Shown in pieces: positions 41,824 to 50,241 of a stretch of DNA of 64,000 nt. The stretch comes from Candidatus Saccharimonadota bacterium (GTDB taxonomy: Bacteria; Patescibacteriota; Saccharimonadia; Saccharimonadales; Saccharimonadaceae): contig JAFRBS010000001.1 of NCBI GenBank assembly GCA_017404725.1, positions 1-64,000 on the forward strand, written 5' to 3'. The notes under the pieces were generated by a model. It ran no database searches. It was given only the letters and a program-made list of their open reading frames with translations, and had not been told where the DNA came from. The stretch's first letter is position 1. Every line of letters begins with the position of its first letter. The position numbers and the translations under genes were made by a program.

Positions 41824-42853
41824 TATAAATTATGCCCCCTGCGGCGGCCATAAATACGCCCACCAAAGCTAAAATCCCGGCTATAACCCAAAAACGCATC
41901 ACGATTTTCGCCTCTCCCCAGCCTTTCGCTTCGAGATGATGATGAATCGGCGCCGAAACGAACAACTTGCGCTTAAACACCTTTTTCCAGATCATCTGGA
42001 GCAGCGACGAGCCTGCCTCGACGACGAACAACCCGCCGATAATCGGGAGCAAGAACAGCGAATTCGTCATCATCGCCACGACCCCCAGCCCCGCACCGAG
42101 CGCGAACGAACCGACGTCTCCCATCATAAACCGCGCCGGCGGGACGTTGAACCAAACGTACGAGAGTAGCCACCCCGCGACCGTAAAACAAAATCCCGCG
42201 AGCATCCAGTTTTGCTGAAACAGCGCAATTACCCCGAACGCCCCGTAAGCGATCAGACAAAGCCCCCCGGCGAGCCCGTCTAGCCCGTCCGAAATATTTA
42301 CCGCGTTCGAAGTCGCGACGACCACAAACGCAAAAAACGCAATCATCAGCCATTCCGGAAGCTGAAGCGGACCAATATACGGAATCTCGATTGAGTTCCA
42401 GCCAAGTTTAATCGCAAAATACCAGCCAAGCAGGACCCCAACCGCCGTAATCATCGCGAATTTAACCGGCGCCCGAAGCCCCGCCGCGCCATGCCCATCG
42501 CCAAACACGTTAATTAAATCGTCCGCCAGCCCGACCAGCGACCCCCCGAGAAACCCGTAAAGAGGCAGCCAAGTCTGCCCTCTGTCCCAGTTACAAACAT
42601 ACGTTACGACCGTAACTGTCACGACCCCAACAATCCCCGCCATCGTCGGAAACGCCCGCTTAAACTTGTGCGCGTGGAGCTTCGTCATAACCGGCAGCGC
42701 TTTCCCGTCTACCGCCGTTTTCTTCTGTTTCTTCCACCATTTATACTTATACGCAAAATGCGTATAGACCGGAGTAAGAAACATTGCGAGAAGAAACCCG
42801 CCTAAAGCTAGGATTAATCCGTAAAACATTTCTCCTGAAAACGATTGTAACAT
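41816..42853 (-). CDS. mraY: phospho-N-acetylmuramoyl-pentapeptide transferase
   Basis: Makes lipid I from UDP-MurNAc-pentapeptide and undecaprenyl phosphate. 345 residues, polytopic. Motifs: PTMAGIVGVVTVTVV (early GGxxxx-type loop), GLADDLINVFGDGHGAAGLRAPVKF (DD motif), NAVNISDGLDGLAGGL (NxxNxxDGxDGL), and FMMGDVGSFALGAGLG plus IHHHLEAKGWGEAKIV (HHHxE). The start ATG overlaps the ftsI stop. Standard dcw position between ftsI and ftsW; murD and murF are not between them. Confidence 0.96.
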   Translation of the reverse strand: MLQSFSGEMFYGLILALGGFLLAMFLTPVYTHFAYKYKWWKKQKKTAVDGKALPVMTKLHAHKFKRAFPTMAGIVGVVTVTVVTYVCNWDRGQTWLPLYGFLGGSLVGLADDLINVFGDGHGAAGLRAPVKFAMITAVGVLLGWYFAIKLGWNSIEIPYIGPLQLPEWLMIAFFAFVVVATSNAVNISDGLDGLAGGLCLIAYGAFGVIALFQQNWMLAGFCFTVAGWLLSYVWFNVPPARFMMGDVGSFALGAGLGVVAMMTNSLFLLPIIGGLFVVEAGSSLLQMIWKKVFKRKLFVSAPIHHHLEAKGWGEAKIVMRFWVIAGILALVGVFMAAAGGIIYNA

Positions 42854-44577
42854 TATTGCTCCTTCGGTTTTATTTTTAGATGATCGATTACCGTATCAGA
42901 TAATAAATTGAATAGTGGCAAGGCATCCGCCGTACCTTCAAGCGTTTGCCCCCCTTCCCATATTTTAACCATTATTACGTATTCTGGCAACTCCCCATCA
43001 CGCCCGCCGAACCCAACATAGCTACCCGTCGTCTCGTCAAAAGTATAAGCTCCATCTTTAATTCCCTGCGCCGTCCCCGTTTTTCCGCCGATATAATAGC
43101 CCGGTTTATCAATGCCATAAAGCCGCTGCAGCCCTCTCGTCCCCCAGATCATCGCCCGCATCGTCTCCGAAGTCTTTTCCGTGACCGTCCGCCGAACCGA
43201 CTTTTTCTCCTCCGCCTTCACGAATTTCCCATCCTTCATTTCCCCGGCGATAATCGTCGGCGCATAATACTCTCCCCCGTTAATCAGCGAAGAAAACGCC
43301 GCCGCGACCTGTAGCGGCGTCAGGTTAATGTTCTGCCCGAAGGTCATGTTCGCATACCGCGAGTTAAGCCCATACCCCTTATTCGGCTCCTGAATTAAGC
43401 CGGTCGATTCCGAAAGCTCAAATCCCGTCGCCTGACCTAGCCCAAAATGATTATAGTAATAATCAAACAGTTTCTCGCGCCCAGTTTTCGTGATTTCCGA
43501 CTTCGACCCCCCGAGCAGCATCAGCGCCGTCATCGACCCCGTGTTCAGCGAATAATTTAGCGCTGTCTGCATCGAAATCACCCCGAGCTGCCCCGAATGT
43601 GCATTTTTAATCGGCCACCCATCGACCGTAATTTCCCCCGTATTATTATATGTCGTCTCCGGCGTCATTACCCCTTCCTCGACCGCCGCCGCGAACGTGA
43701 ACGTCTTACAAATCGACGCTGGCTCATACGCCACATCAACGATCTGGTTTAAAAACAGATTCCCGTCTTTAACTTCCGCATATTTCTCCGGCTCATAATT
43801 CGGAATCGTCGCCATGGTCAGAACTTTCCCATTTCTCGGGTCCATAACTACCGCGCTCGCATGATTCGCCTTCGAGGTCGAAAGATACTCCGCCAGCTTT
43901 TTCTCAACTTTCCTCTGCAGGGTCCGATCGATAGTTAGAACTACATTTTTCCCGTCTTCCGCCGGAATTCGTACATTATCGTCCCCGATCGAGAGCGCCA
44001 CGTTATTTACGTCTGTAATCGTTTTAAGAAGTCCATTTTTTCCGCCAAGCTGGTCATTTAACGACCCCTCGACGCCATACTGACCTTTTCCTTCCGCATT
44101 AACAAAACCGAGAAGTCCACTCGCCATCTCTCCTTCCGGATAAACTCGCGAATTTCCCTCCTGATAATACACGCCCGCTAACTTTTTCTCTTTTAGCTTC
44201 TTAACTTGTTCTCTCTCCACATTTCTCGCGACGACATAATATCTTCTCGTCTTATCTTTAAACACGTCTTCCCATTTTGCAACGACTTTATCGCCCGCAA
44301 TCTCCGAAATCGCTCGCTCAGTCTTCTCCTCGTTCGCCACTTTCGGATCAACAATCACCATCCAGCCCGCCTTATTCAAAACTACCGGGACCGGCTCATC
44401 CCCTTCCATCATGTAAATCTCCCCCCGCTTCGCGATAATCGTATTCTGGGAGGTATGTTCCGCCTCTGCCCTCGCGACCCATTCGTCATGCTGAAAAATC
44501 TGAATCACAAAAAGCCTAACCGCGATAATCCCCACGGCGATCAACAATCCGTATCTTAACAGTTTAATACGGCTCAT
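42853..44577 (-). CDS. ftsI: class B penicillin-binding protein (FtsI)
   Basis: Septal transpeptidase. 574 residues: a transmembrane anchor (about 7-24), the PBP dimerisation domain, and the transpeptidase domain with active-site SICK in YEPASICKTFTFAAAVEEG (about 285-303), SLN in NYSLNTGS, and KTG in YYIGGKTGTAQGIKDG near the C-terminus. No PASTA domains. The ATG at 44577 is preceded by TGATATAAT with the leaderless spacing, so ftsI can be transcribed from its own promoter within the dcw run. Confidence 0.94.
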   Translation of the reverse strand: MSRIKLLRYGLLIAVGIIAVRLFVIQIFQHDEWVARAEAEHTSQNTIIAKRGEIYMMEGDEPVPVVLNKAGWMVIVDPKVANEEKTERAISEIAGDKVVAKWEDVFKDKTRRYYVVARNVEREQVKKLKEKKLAGVYYQEGNSRVYPEGEMASGLLGFVNAEGKGQYGVEGSLNDQLGGKNGLLKTITDVNNVALSIGDDNVRIPAEDGKNVVLTIDRTLQRKVEKKLAEYLSTSKANHASAVVMDPRNGKVLTMATIPNYEPEKYAEVKDGNLFLNQIVDVAYEPASICKTFTFAAAVEEGVMTPETTYNNTGEITVDGWPIKNAHSGQLGVISMQTALNYSLNTGSMTALMLLGGSKSEITKTGREKLFDYYYNHFGLGQATGFELSESTGLIQEPNKGYGLNSRYANMTFGQNINLTPLQVAAAFSSLINGGEYYAPTIIAGEMKDGKFVKAEEKKSVRRTVTEKTSETMRAMIWGTRGLQRLYGIDKPGYYIGGKTGTAQGIKDGAYTFDETTGSYVGFGGRDGELPEYVIMVKIWEGGQTLEGTADALPLFNLLSDTVIDHLKIKPKEQ

Positions 44578-44592
44578 ACTTATATTATATCA

Positions 44593-44937
44593 CTATTCAC
44601 TAGCATAACCAGATACCTGGCCATCTTCCATATTCGCGGCGACCTGCGAAGTTTCTGCCGCTGCTACCGAGGTCAGTCGCGCTTTTTCTACCGCCAGGTC
44701 TTCTTTCTGCGCGGTCAGTTCCGAAATCTCATTGTCCATCCCCGAAAGTTCATAATCATACGAAGTCGCTTTCGCGCCTTGCGTTAAATAAATCAATCCA
44801 ACTACTAAAAGGAGCATCGCCAAAATCGCCGAAAGAGATAACGTACCGAGCGATCCGCCGGTGTGGCGCACCATATTGCGGTTCCGCGACCAAGATGTCT
44901 GCGTAGAGCTGCGTCGTGATACGTACTCGTTTCTCAT
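44593..44937 (-). CDS. FtsL-like division protein
   Basis: 114 residues: a basic cytoplasmic N-terminus (RRSSTQTSWSRNRN), one transmembrane helix (about 33-51) and a short coiled-coil segment (MDNEISELTAQKEDLAVEKARLTSVAA), the layout of FtsL. Position directly upstream of ftsI and downstream of rsmH agrees. Sequence conservation in this family is weak, so the name rests on topology and location. A modest Shine-Dalgarno (AAAGGAC) lies about 10 nt before the ATG. Confidence 0.7.
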   Translation of the reverse strand: MRNEYVSRRSSTQTSWSRNRNMVRHTGGSLGTLSLSAILAMLLLVVGLIYLTQGAKATSYDYELSGMDNEISELTAQKEDLAVEKARLTSVAAAETSQVAANMEDGQVSGYASE

Positions 44938-44997
44938 TTTGCGTTTTGTCCTTTCTTTTTTATTTTTATTTTTCCTGTTTTCCTCTTTATTTGATCT

Positions 44998-45195
44998 AGG
45001 TCCGGGGCAGAGCCATAAGTGCCCCGGAGAAGGTCATATAATGTTTGGAAAACACTCCGGTTTACTCTAAAACCGAATTATTGGTGGAGGTTTCCCTCCA
45101 TGGCGCCTTTTATTGGCGAGTGGACTTGACCGCCGTAGAAGGCGAGCGACAAGGACGAACTTGTTTGGACTTGTCCGAGCCGCCGCCCGGCGGAC
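44998..45195 (-). other. heavily structured spacer between rsmH and the ftsL-like gene
   Basis: The 385-bp gap between rsmH and the ftsL-like gene folds into several hairpins: CCGGGGCA/TGCCCCGG (near 45001-45026), CGGTTT/AAACCG (near 45057-45074), GGAGG/CCTCC (near 45086-45102), and a GC-rich foldback (CCGCCG/CGGCGG, GCGACAAG/CTTGTC, about 45130-45195). No conserved gene is visible apart from a 21-codon frame. Probably an RNA leader or a repeat insertion; unknown. Confidence 0.5.
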
Positions 45196-45230
45196 AAAGT
45201 TCATTTTAGATCCTATCTAAAATGAACTTT
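45196..45230. repeat. perfect 16-bp hairpin
   Basis: AAAGTTCATTTTAGAT (45196-45211) and its exact inverse (45215-45230) flank a 3-nt loop. It contains the stop codon of the 21-codon frame and has no T-tract after it on the minus strand, so it is not a standard terminator. Confidence 0.8.
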
Positions 45231-45278
45231 GATCTGTTGTGCGCGAGACTTGTTCGCGACGATGATTTGGCGTGGCAT
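45213..45278 (-). CDS. possible 21-residue peptide
   Basis: Minus-strand frame MPRQIIVANKSRAQQIKVHFR with a Shine-Dalgarno GGAG 8 nt before the ATG. Its last codons and stop lie in the perfect hairpin at 45196-45230, as in leader peptides or in a gene cut short by a hairpin insertion. Short enough to be chance; the ribosome-binding site is the main support. Confidence 0.35.
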   Translation of the reverse strand: MPRQIIVANKSRAQQIKVHFR

Positions 45279-45322
45279 ATTTTGCACTCCTTTATTTTAA
45301 TTTTTTTATTTTTATCAAACCG

Positions 45323-46207
45323 CTAGCGTTTTACCGCCACTCGCAGTTTTGCGCTGCGAGCTCGCGGGTTGATAACTAACTCCGTTTCCTCCGCCGTGAT
45401 CGGGCTCTTCGTGACCAGTTTAAGTTCCGACTCTTCTCCAAGACTCGAAGCCTCTTTAAAATAATTTTTGACTAACCGATCTTCTAGACTGTGAAAGGTG
45501 ATGATCCCTACCCTTCCGCCAGGTTTTAACGCCTTCGAAAGTAGCGGCAGAGTTCTCTCGATTTGCCCGAGTTCGTCGTTTACCACGATGCGTATCGCCT
45601 GAAACGCTCTTGTCGCCGGATGAATCCGCGAATGTCTTGCGTTCCCTGCTATCGCCTGTGCTAGCTCCGTCGTCGTCTGAAACGGACGGTTCATGACGAT
45701 TTCTCGCGCGACCTTTCTCGAAAACCCAGGGCTCATCTCGCCGTATTTCTCAAAGATCTCGATTAAATCTTTGAGGCTCCATTTGTTCACTATGTCCGCC
45801 GCCGTAAGTTCCTGTTTCCTATCCATGCGCATATCTAGCGGACCCTCCTTAGAAAATGAAAATCCTCGATCTTCTAGGTCTAGTTGCGGAGAGGACACTC
45901 CAAAATCCGCGAGTATCATATCGTAAGTCTTTCCACACTCGATAACGAGCGACATAGCGTTATAAAAATCCCTATGGATTATCTCTGGTCCTTCATCCTT
46001 ATGGTTCGGATACTTCGCTTCCAGAAACTTTATCGCATATTCGTCGCGATCTACTAAGGTCGCGTTTTTATAATTCTGTGTCACCGCCAAAATCTCACTT
46101 GCATGCCCCGCATACCCCGCCGTCAGATCCAAATATGAATCCCCTGGCTTCGGCTTTAGGCCTGCAATGACTTCCGACAATAATACTGGATTATGTAATG
46201 CCTTCAT
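45323..46207 (-). CDS. rsmH: 16S rRNA (cytosine-1402-N4)-methyltransferase
   Basis: SAM-dependent methylation of C1402 in the decoding centre. 294 residues: HNPVLLSEVIAGLKPKPGDSYLDLTAGYAGHASEIL (5-40; DLTxGxGGH motif I), VDRDEYAI, DMILADFGVSSPQLDLEDRGFSFSKEGPLDMRMD (about 100-133), ARHSRIHPATRAFQAIRIVVNDEL, and GGRVGIITFHSLEDRLVKNYF. It begins the dcw cluster; mraZ, its usual upstream neighbour, is absent. Leaderless: TATAAT lies 9-14 nt before the ATG at 46207 and overlaps the divergent ncRNA promoter. Confidence 0.96.
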   Translation of the reverse strand: MKALHNPVLLSEVIAGLKPKPGDSYLDLTAGYAGHASEILAVTQNYKNATLVDRDEYAIKFLEAKYPNHKDEGPEIIHRDFYNAMSLVIECGKTYDMILADFGVSSPQLDLEDRGFSFSKEGPLDMRMDRKQELTAADIVNKWSLKDLIEIFEKYGEMSPGFSRKVAREIVMNRPFQTTTELAQAIAGNARHSRIHPATRAFQAIRIVVNDELGQIERTLPLLSKALKPGGRVGIITFHSLEDRLVKNYFKEASSLGEESELKLVTKSPITAEETELVINPRARSAKLRVAVKR

Positions 46208-46227
46208 TGTGTATTATTATACACTAA

Positions 46228-46480
46228 GTTTGAGATTACCCAACTAGAAACTTTAGCGTGTTTATTTTCGTTTGATGTTTATTTAATTCATACATCTTAA
46301 GTTTTGCTACGATCTGCTCGGGGCAAGCCCGGACTCATATCCTAGCAGTTGAGAGCTTAATATGTATAGTTAGAATTAGAGTTAATTGGGAGGTGTTTTC
46401 GAAAATGTGCCAACGGTTTTGGTTACGCGTACCATAAACGCGCGCCAAAACTCCTAGTTGGCTAATCTCAAACCTTTTTT
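46228..46480 (+). ncRNA. rod-shaped non-coding RNA of about 250 nt
   Basis: A closing helix GTTTGAGATTACCCAACTAG (46228-46247) pairs with 46454-46473 in 19 of 20 positions and is followed by CTTTTTT. A -10 (TATTAT, 46212-46220) sits just before it. Inside: ATACATCTTAAG (46290-46301) with CTTAATATGTAT (46356-46367), CTGCT/AGCAG (46314-46318, 46344-46348), CGGG/CCCG tip (46319-46331), and a side hairpin GTTTTGG...CCAAAAC (46416-46451). A rod with a large internal bubble and one hairpin on its 3' strand recalls 6S RNA, but length and sequence do not prove it. The stretch 46481-46699 holds only a minus-strand promoter-like TTGCTT-N17-TATACT. Confidence 0.7.
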
Positions 46481-46699
46481 AATGTACTCTTTGTAGATGT
46501 TTGTTTTGGTTTTCATCCACTAACCTCAGTATAGACTATTTTTCGAAAAAAAGCAATACCTTTTTTCAAGTATTTTTTAAGCTTTTATTCTCGACTTTTT
46601 CCACATTTTTGCATCATTTTTCGAGCCAAAACAGGGGTAGACGCCGTCCGATCGGTCCAAAAACCGAACACTTTTTTGGAGGTTGTGGATTACTTTTTC

Positions 46700-48619
46700 T
46701 TAAAAATATGTCATAATATCATTTGACATATCGTAAGGATTATACCCTAATTCGACTAAAAACCTCGACGGCTCGTTATAACTCCGGCTACCGAAGGAGA
46801 ACCGTGACCTCGCGTAAGTCATAATCAGAAGCTCCCTCGCCCTGGTCATCCCGACGTACGCTAGCCTTCGCTCTTCTTCGACATCCCTGTCGTCCTCTAG
46901 CGCGCGACTGCTCGGAAATAGCCCTTCTTCCATCCCGACCAGGAAAACTACCGAAAATTCTAGCCCTTTTGCTGCGTGAAGCGTCATTAAGGTTACTGAG
47001 TTTTTTCCCGTTTCCTCGTCCGCCGACGACATCAGCGCCGCATCCGCGAGAAAGTCCGCCAAATTTTCATACGGCACAGCATTGTTAGCCAGAACCGACA
47101 AGTTTTCGATTCGCTCTTCCCCGCTCGGCGTCCCATCCGCTAAAAGCTCAGAAAAATTAAAATATTTGATCGCCGCTTTTACGATCTCCGCCGGCGCCTG
47201 CTCGCTCGTCCGATATTTGTTAAGGAAGTTTACTAATCTATCGTACGAAATCTTGGCTTTACCAGAGAGCGGCAGCCCCGCGAGGATCTTCGTAATCGAA
47301 GCCGCACCGATTCCGGACAAAACATTTTTACAGACCCGCTCTAAAGAAATCGTGTCGTTCGGGCTGACTAAAAGTTTTAATATCGCGAGCGCATCTTTGA
47401 CTTCCTTGCGATCATAAAACCTGACCCCGCCGACGATCTTATACGGGATGCGCGCCGCGATGAACGCTTTCTCGAAAGCATACGACTGCGCATTAGTTCG
47501 GTATAAAACCGCAAAATCCGCATATCCGCGGCGCGGCGCGCCCTTGCCATACGACGTCTTCGCCATCTCCATCGAAATCCGATTCGCGACGTAGTTCGCC
47601 TCCATCGTCTCGTCGTTCAGCGCCTCGATCTCTACCGGCTCCCCATCACCATCTTCAGTATAAAGCGTCTTCTCTGTCCGCGCCTTGTTCTGCTCAATAA
47701 TCTTCTGCGACGCTTTTAGAATATTCCCTGTACTCCGGTAATTTTGCTCCAGTTTTATTACCTTCGCCCCTGGAAAATCCTTCTCGAAGTTTAAGATATT
47801 CGTAAAATCTGCCCCCCGCCAAGAATAAATCGACTGCCAATCGTCCCCGACGACGCAAATATTCCGCTCGGGAGAAACGAGCATCTTAACTAGCTGATAC
47901 TGAACCCTGTTCGTGTCCTGGTACTCATCAATTAAAATATGCTGGAATTTCTCTTGCCATTTCTTCCGAACGTCCGCGTTCTTCCGAAAAAGCCTGACCG
48001 TCCGAAGGAGTAGATCGTCAAAATCCAGCGCGTCCGCTCGTTCCTTTTCTTCCTCATATCTTCTATAAATCTTCGCGATCTGCCGCTGGTTCGGGTAATA
48101 CGCCTCGTTCGCATAATCGCTCGGCGAAACTCCGTCATTTTTACTCTTCGAAATCGCCGCCTGAACTGATTTCGGCTTTAAATTCTTCGGATCGATTCCC
48201 TCGTCCTTCATAATCCGCTTAATTAAAGCGACCTGGTCATCCGTGTCATAAATCACGAAGTTAGGAGAAAGCCCTGCGGCCAGATGTTCAATATGTAAAA
48301 TCTTTACGCAAATCCCGTGAAAAGTCCCCATATACGGCATAAAATCGCGCGGCGCATCCTCCTGATTAGCCGCCAAAATCGCTTCGCCCTCGACTAGTCG
48401 CCAGAGCCGTCGCCGCATCTCTCCCGCCGCCTTATTCGTAAAAGTCACCGCGAGAATCTTCGAGGCTGGAACGCCATGCTGCAATAAATTCGCAATTCGA
48501 TGGGTCAAAGTCTTCGTCTTCCCCGAGCCTGCGCCCGCCAAAATCAGAAGCGGACCCGATAAAGTCTCGACCGCCTCTTTTTGCGCCGGGTTTAACCCTT
48601 TAAAAACTCCACTTTCCAC
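46700..48619 (-). CDS. UvrD/PcrA-type DNA helicase
   Basis: Superfamily 1A 3'-5' helicase of 639 residues. Motifs in order: LNPAQKEAVETLSGPLLILAGAGSGKTKTLTHRIANLL (Q motif and Walker A), TFTNKAAGEMRRRL (Ia), ILIDEYQDTNRVQY (Walker B, DEYQD), VVGDDWQSIYSWRGADFTNIL (III), LEQNYRSTGNILKAS (IV), VTLMTLHAAKGLEFSVVFLVGMEEGLFPSSRA (V), EEERRLAYVGMTRARELLIM (VI). Slightly shorter than E. coli UvrD at the C-terminus. Start is GTG at 48619, placed a few nt after TGGTAAAAT, again a leaderless layout. PcrA versus UvrD cannot be separated here. Confidence 0.95.
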   Translation of the reverse strand: MESGVFKGLNPAQKEAVETLSGPLLILAGAGSGKTKTLTHRIANLLQHGVPASKILAVTFTNKAAGEMRRRLWRLVEGEAILAANQEDAPRDFMPYMGTFHGICVKILHIEHLAAGLSPNFVIYDTDDQVALIKRIMKDEGIDPKNLKPKSVQAAISKSKNDGVSPSDYANEAYYPNQRQIAKIYRRYEEEKERADALDFDDLLLRTVRLFRKNADVRKKWQEKFQHILIDEYQDTNRVQYQLVKMLVSPERNICVVGDDWQSIYSWRGADFTNILNFEKDFPGAKVIKLEQNYRSTGNILKASQKIIEQNKARTEKTLYTEDGDGEPVEIEALNDETMEANYVANRISMEMAKTSYGKGAPRRGYADFAVLYRTNAQSYAFEKAFIAARIPYKIVGGVRFYDRKEVKDALAILKLLVSPNDTISLERVCKNVLSGIGAASITKILAGLPLSGKAKISYDRLVNFLNKYRTSEQAPAEIVKAAIKYFNFSELLADGTPSGEERIENLSVLANNAVPYENLADFLADAALMSSADEETGKNSVTLMTLHAAKGLEFSVVFLVGMEEGLFPSSRALEDDRDVEEERRLAYVGMTRARELLIMTYARSRFSFGSRSYNEPSRFLVELGYNPYDMSNDIMTYF

Positions 48620-48645
48620 TCTTCTATTTTACCACAAAACTCGGT

Positions 48646-50190
48646 CTAAATCTCGCCAAGTGGCGAAATGTCCGCGCCAAGATGCCTGAGTCTCGCGGCA
48701 AAGTTCTGATACCCGCGATTAATCGAATAGGTATTTCGAAGAATCGAAGTCCCCGGCGCCGCTAGCATCGCTAAAAGCACCACGACCGCTGGCCTAAGCG
48801 CCGGCGGCGAGACCAGCTCTGCCGGCCGCCAATTCGTCGGCCCCTCGACATAAACCCGGTGCGCGTCGAGAAGCTCGACTTTTGCGTTCAGTTTCGCGAG
48901 ATCCGTCGTATAGACCGCCCGGTTCTCGAACACCCAGTCGTGAATCAAAGTCCGCCCCCGCGCCGACGCCGCAATTACCGAGAAAAACGGCAAGTTATCG
49001 ATATTAAGCCCCGGAAACGGCATCGGATGAATCTTGTCCGCCGGCGCGACTAAATCCGACTTCTTAACCGTCAGGTCGACTAGCCTCGTCCGCTCGTTCG
49101 CCGACAGATATTCGGAAGACCGCTCAATTCGCGCATCCATACTCTTTAAGACCTCGAGCTCGATCTCCAAAAATTCCAGCGGCGCTCGTGAAATTTTAAT
49201 TTCCGAATGTGTCACGAGCGCCGCCGCGATAAACGACATCGCTTCGATCGGGTCCTCGGACGGATAATATTCGACATCTTTATCGATTTTCGAAACTCCC
49301 GTAATCGTCAGGGTCGTTGTCCCGACCCCCTCGATTTTAACGCCCAGCTTCTCTAAAAAGAAACAAACATCCTGGACCATATAATTCGGCGACGCCCCGA
49401 CGATCGTCGTTTTCCCTGGGTATACCGCCGCCGCCATCAAAACGTTCTCTGTAACCGTGTCACCCCGCTCGATCAAAACAATTCTCTGGTCCGGATGCCC
49501 CTTTACTTTCTTAACTCTCGCTTCATAAAACCCCGGGTTAGTCACCGCATCAACCGATAAACCAAAACTTCCGAGCGCCCGAAGATGTGGCTCGATCGTC
49601 CTTACCCCGAGAGAACAGCCCCCCGCATACGGCAGAGTAAATTCCGAAAACTTATGCAAAAGCGGCCCCATGAGCATAATCACCGACCGCGTCCGCCGCG
49701 CCGCGGAGATATTCATGTCTTTTAATTTTAATTCGCGTGGTGGTATAATTTCGAGGTCTCTTTTCCGATTCGTCCAGCGACATTTTACCCCAATAGATTC
49801 CAAAACCTCAATAATCCGAAATACTTCCTCAATCCTCGCCAAACGATGCAAAATTGTCTTTCCGGAGTTCAAAAGCGAAGCGCATAAAAGCCCAACCGCC
49901 GCATTTTTCGAAGTATTCGTCGTAATTTCGCCCGAAAGTTCGATTCCGCCGTTTACGCGCAACCCCTGAGAATGTTCGGTATTAACAGAGAGAATCGGAC
50001 TTCCGAAATAAGCCGAAAACTTTTTGACCATCTCGAGCGTAATGTTCTGTTCGCCCTTCTCGATTCTATGAATCGCCGACTGCGAAGTCCCGATTTCTTT
50101 CGCCAGTTCCGCTTGAGTCAAAGATTTATCCATCCGCATCGCCGCGATAACCGCGCCGATTTCCTGATTATACGTCCTCTCTTTCTTCAT
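48646..50190 (-). CDS. murA: HTH-MurA fusion: XRE-type domain plus UDP-GlcNAc enolpyruvyl transferase
   Basis: 514 residues. The first 66 form an XRE/lambda-repressor helix-turn-helix (IGAVIAAMRMDKSLTQAELAKEIGTSQSAIHRIEKGEQNITLEMVKKFSAYF). The rest is a full MurA/EPSP-synthase fold: LRVNGGIELSGEITTNTSKNAAVGLLCASLL with the catalytic-type Lys95, and PYAGGCSLGVRTIEPHLRALGSFG, whose Cys192 corresponds to the PEP-binding Cys of MurA. It catalyses the first step of peptidoglycan synthesis; the fused DNA-binding domain suggests autoregulation or a moonlighting regulator. Some active-site neighbours are altered (RTIEPH for RPVDLH). Promoter TGATATAAT lies close to the ATG. Confidence 0.88.
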   Translation of the reverse strand: MKKERTYNQEIGAVIAAMRMDKSLTQAELAKEIGTSQSAIHRIEKGEQNITLEMVKKFSAYFGSPILSVNTEHSQGLRVNGGIELSGEITTNTSKNAAVGLLCASLLNSGKTILHRLARIEEVFRIIEVLESIGVKCRWTNRKRDLEIIPPRELKLKDMNISAARRTRSVIMLMGPLLHKFSEFTLPYAGGCSLGVRTIEPHLRALGSFGLSVDAVTNPGFYEARVKKVKGHPDQRIVLIERGDTVTENVLMAAAVYPGKTTIVGASPNYMVQDVCFFLEKLGVKIEGVGTTTLTITGVSKIDKDVEYYPSEDPIEAMSFIAAALVTHSEIKISRAPLEFLEIELEVLKSMDARIERSSEYLSANERTRLVDLTVKKSDLVAPADKIHPMPFPGLNIDNLPFFSVIAASARGRTLIHDWVFENRAVYTTDLAKLNAKVELLDAHRVYVEGPTNWRPAELVSPPALRPAVVVLLAMLAAPGTSILRNTYSINRGYQNFAARLRHLGADISPLGEI

Positions 50191-50241
50191 ATAAAAATTA
50201 TATCACAGGATGAATAATTTGTACATAGAAAAACAAGCGCT

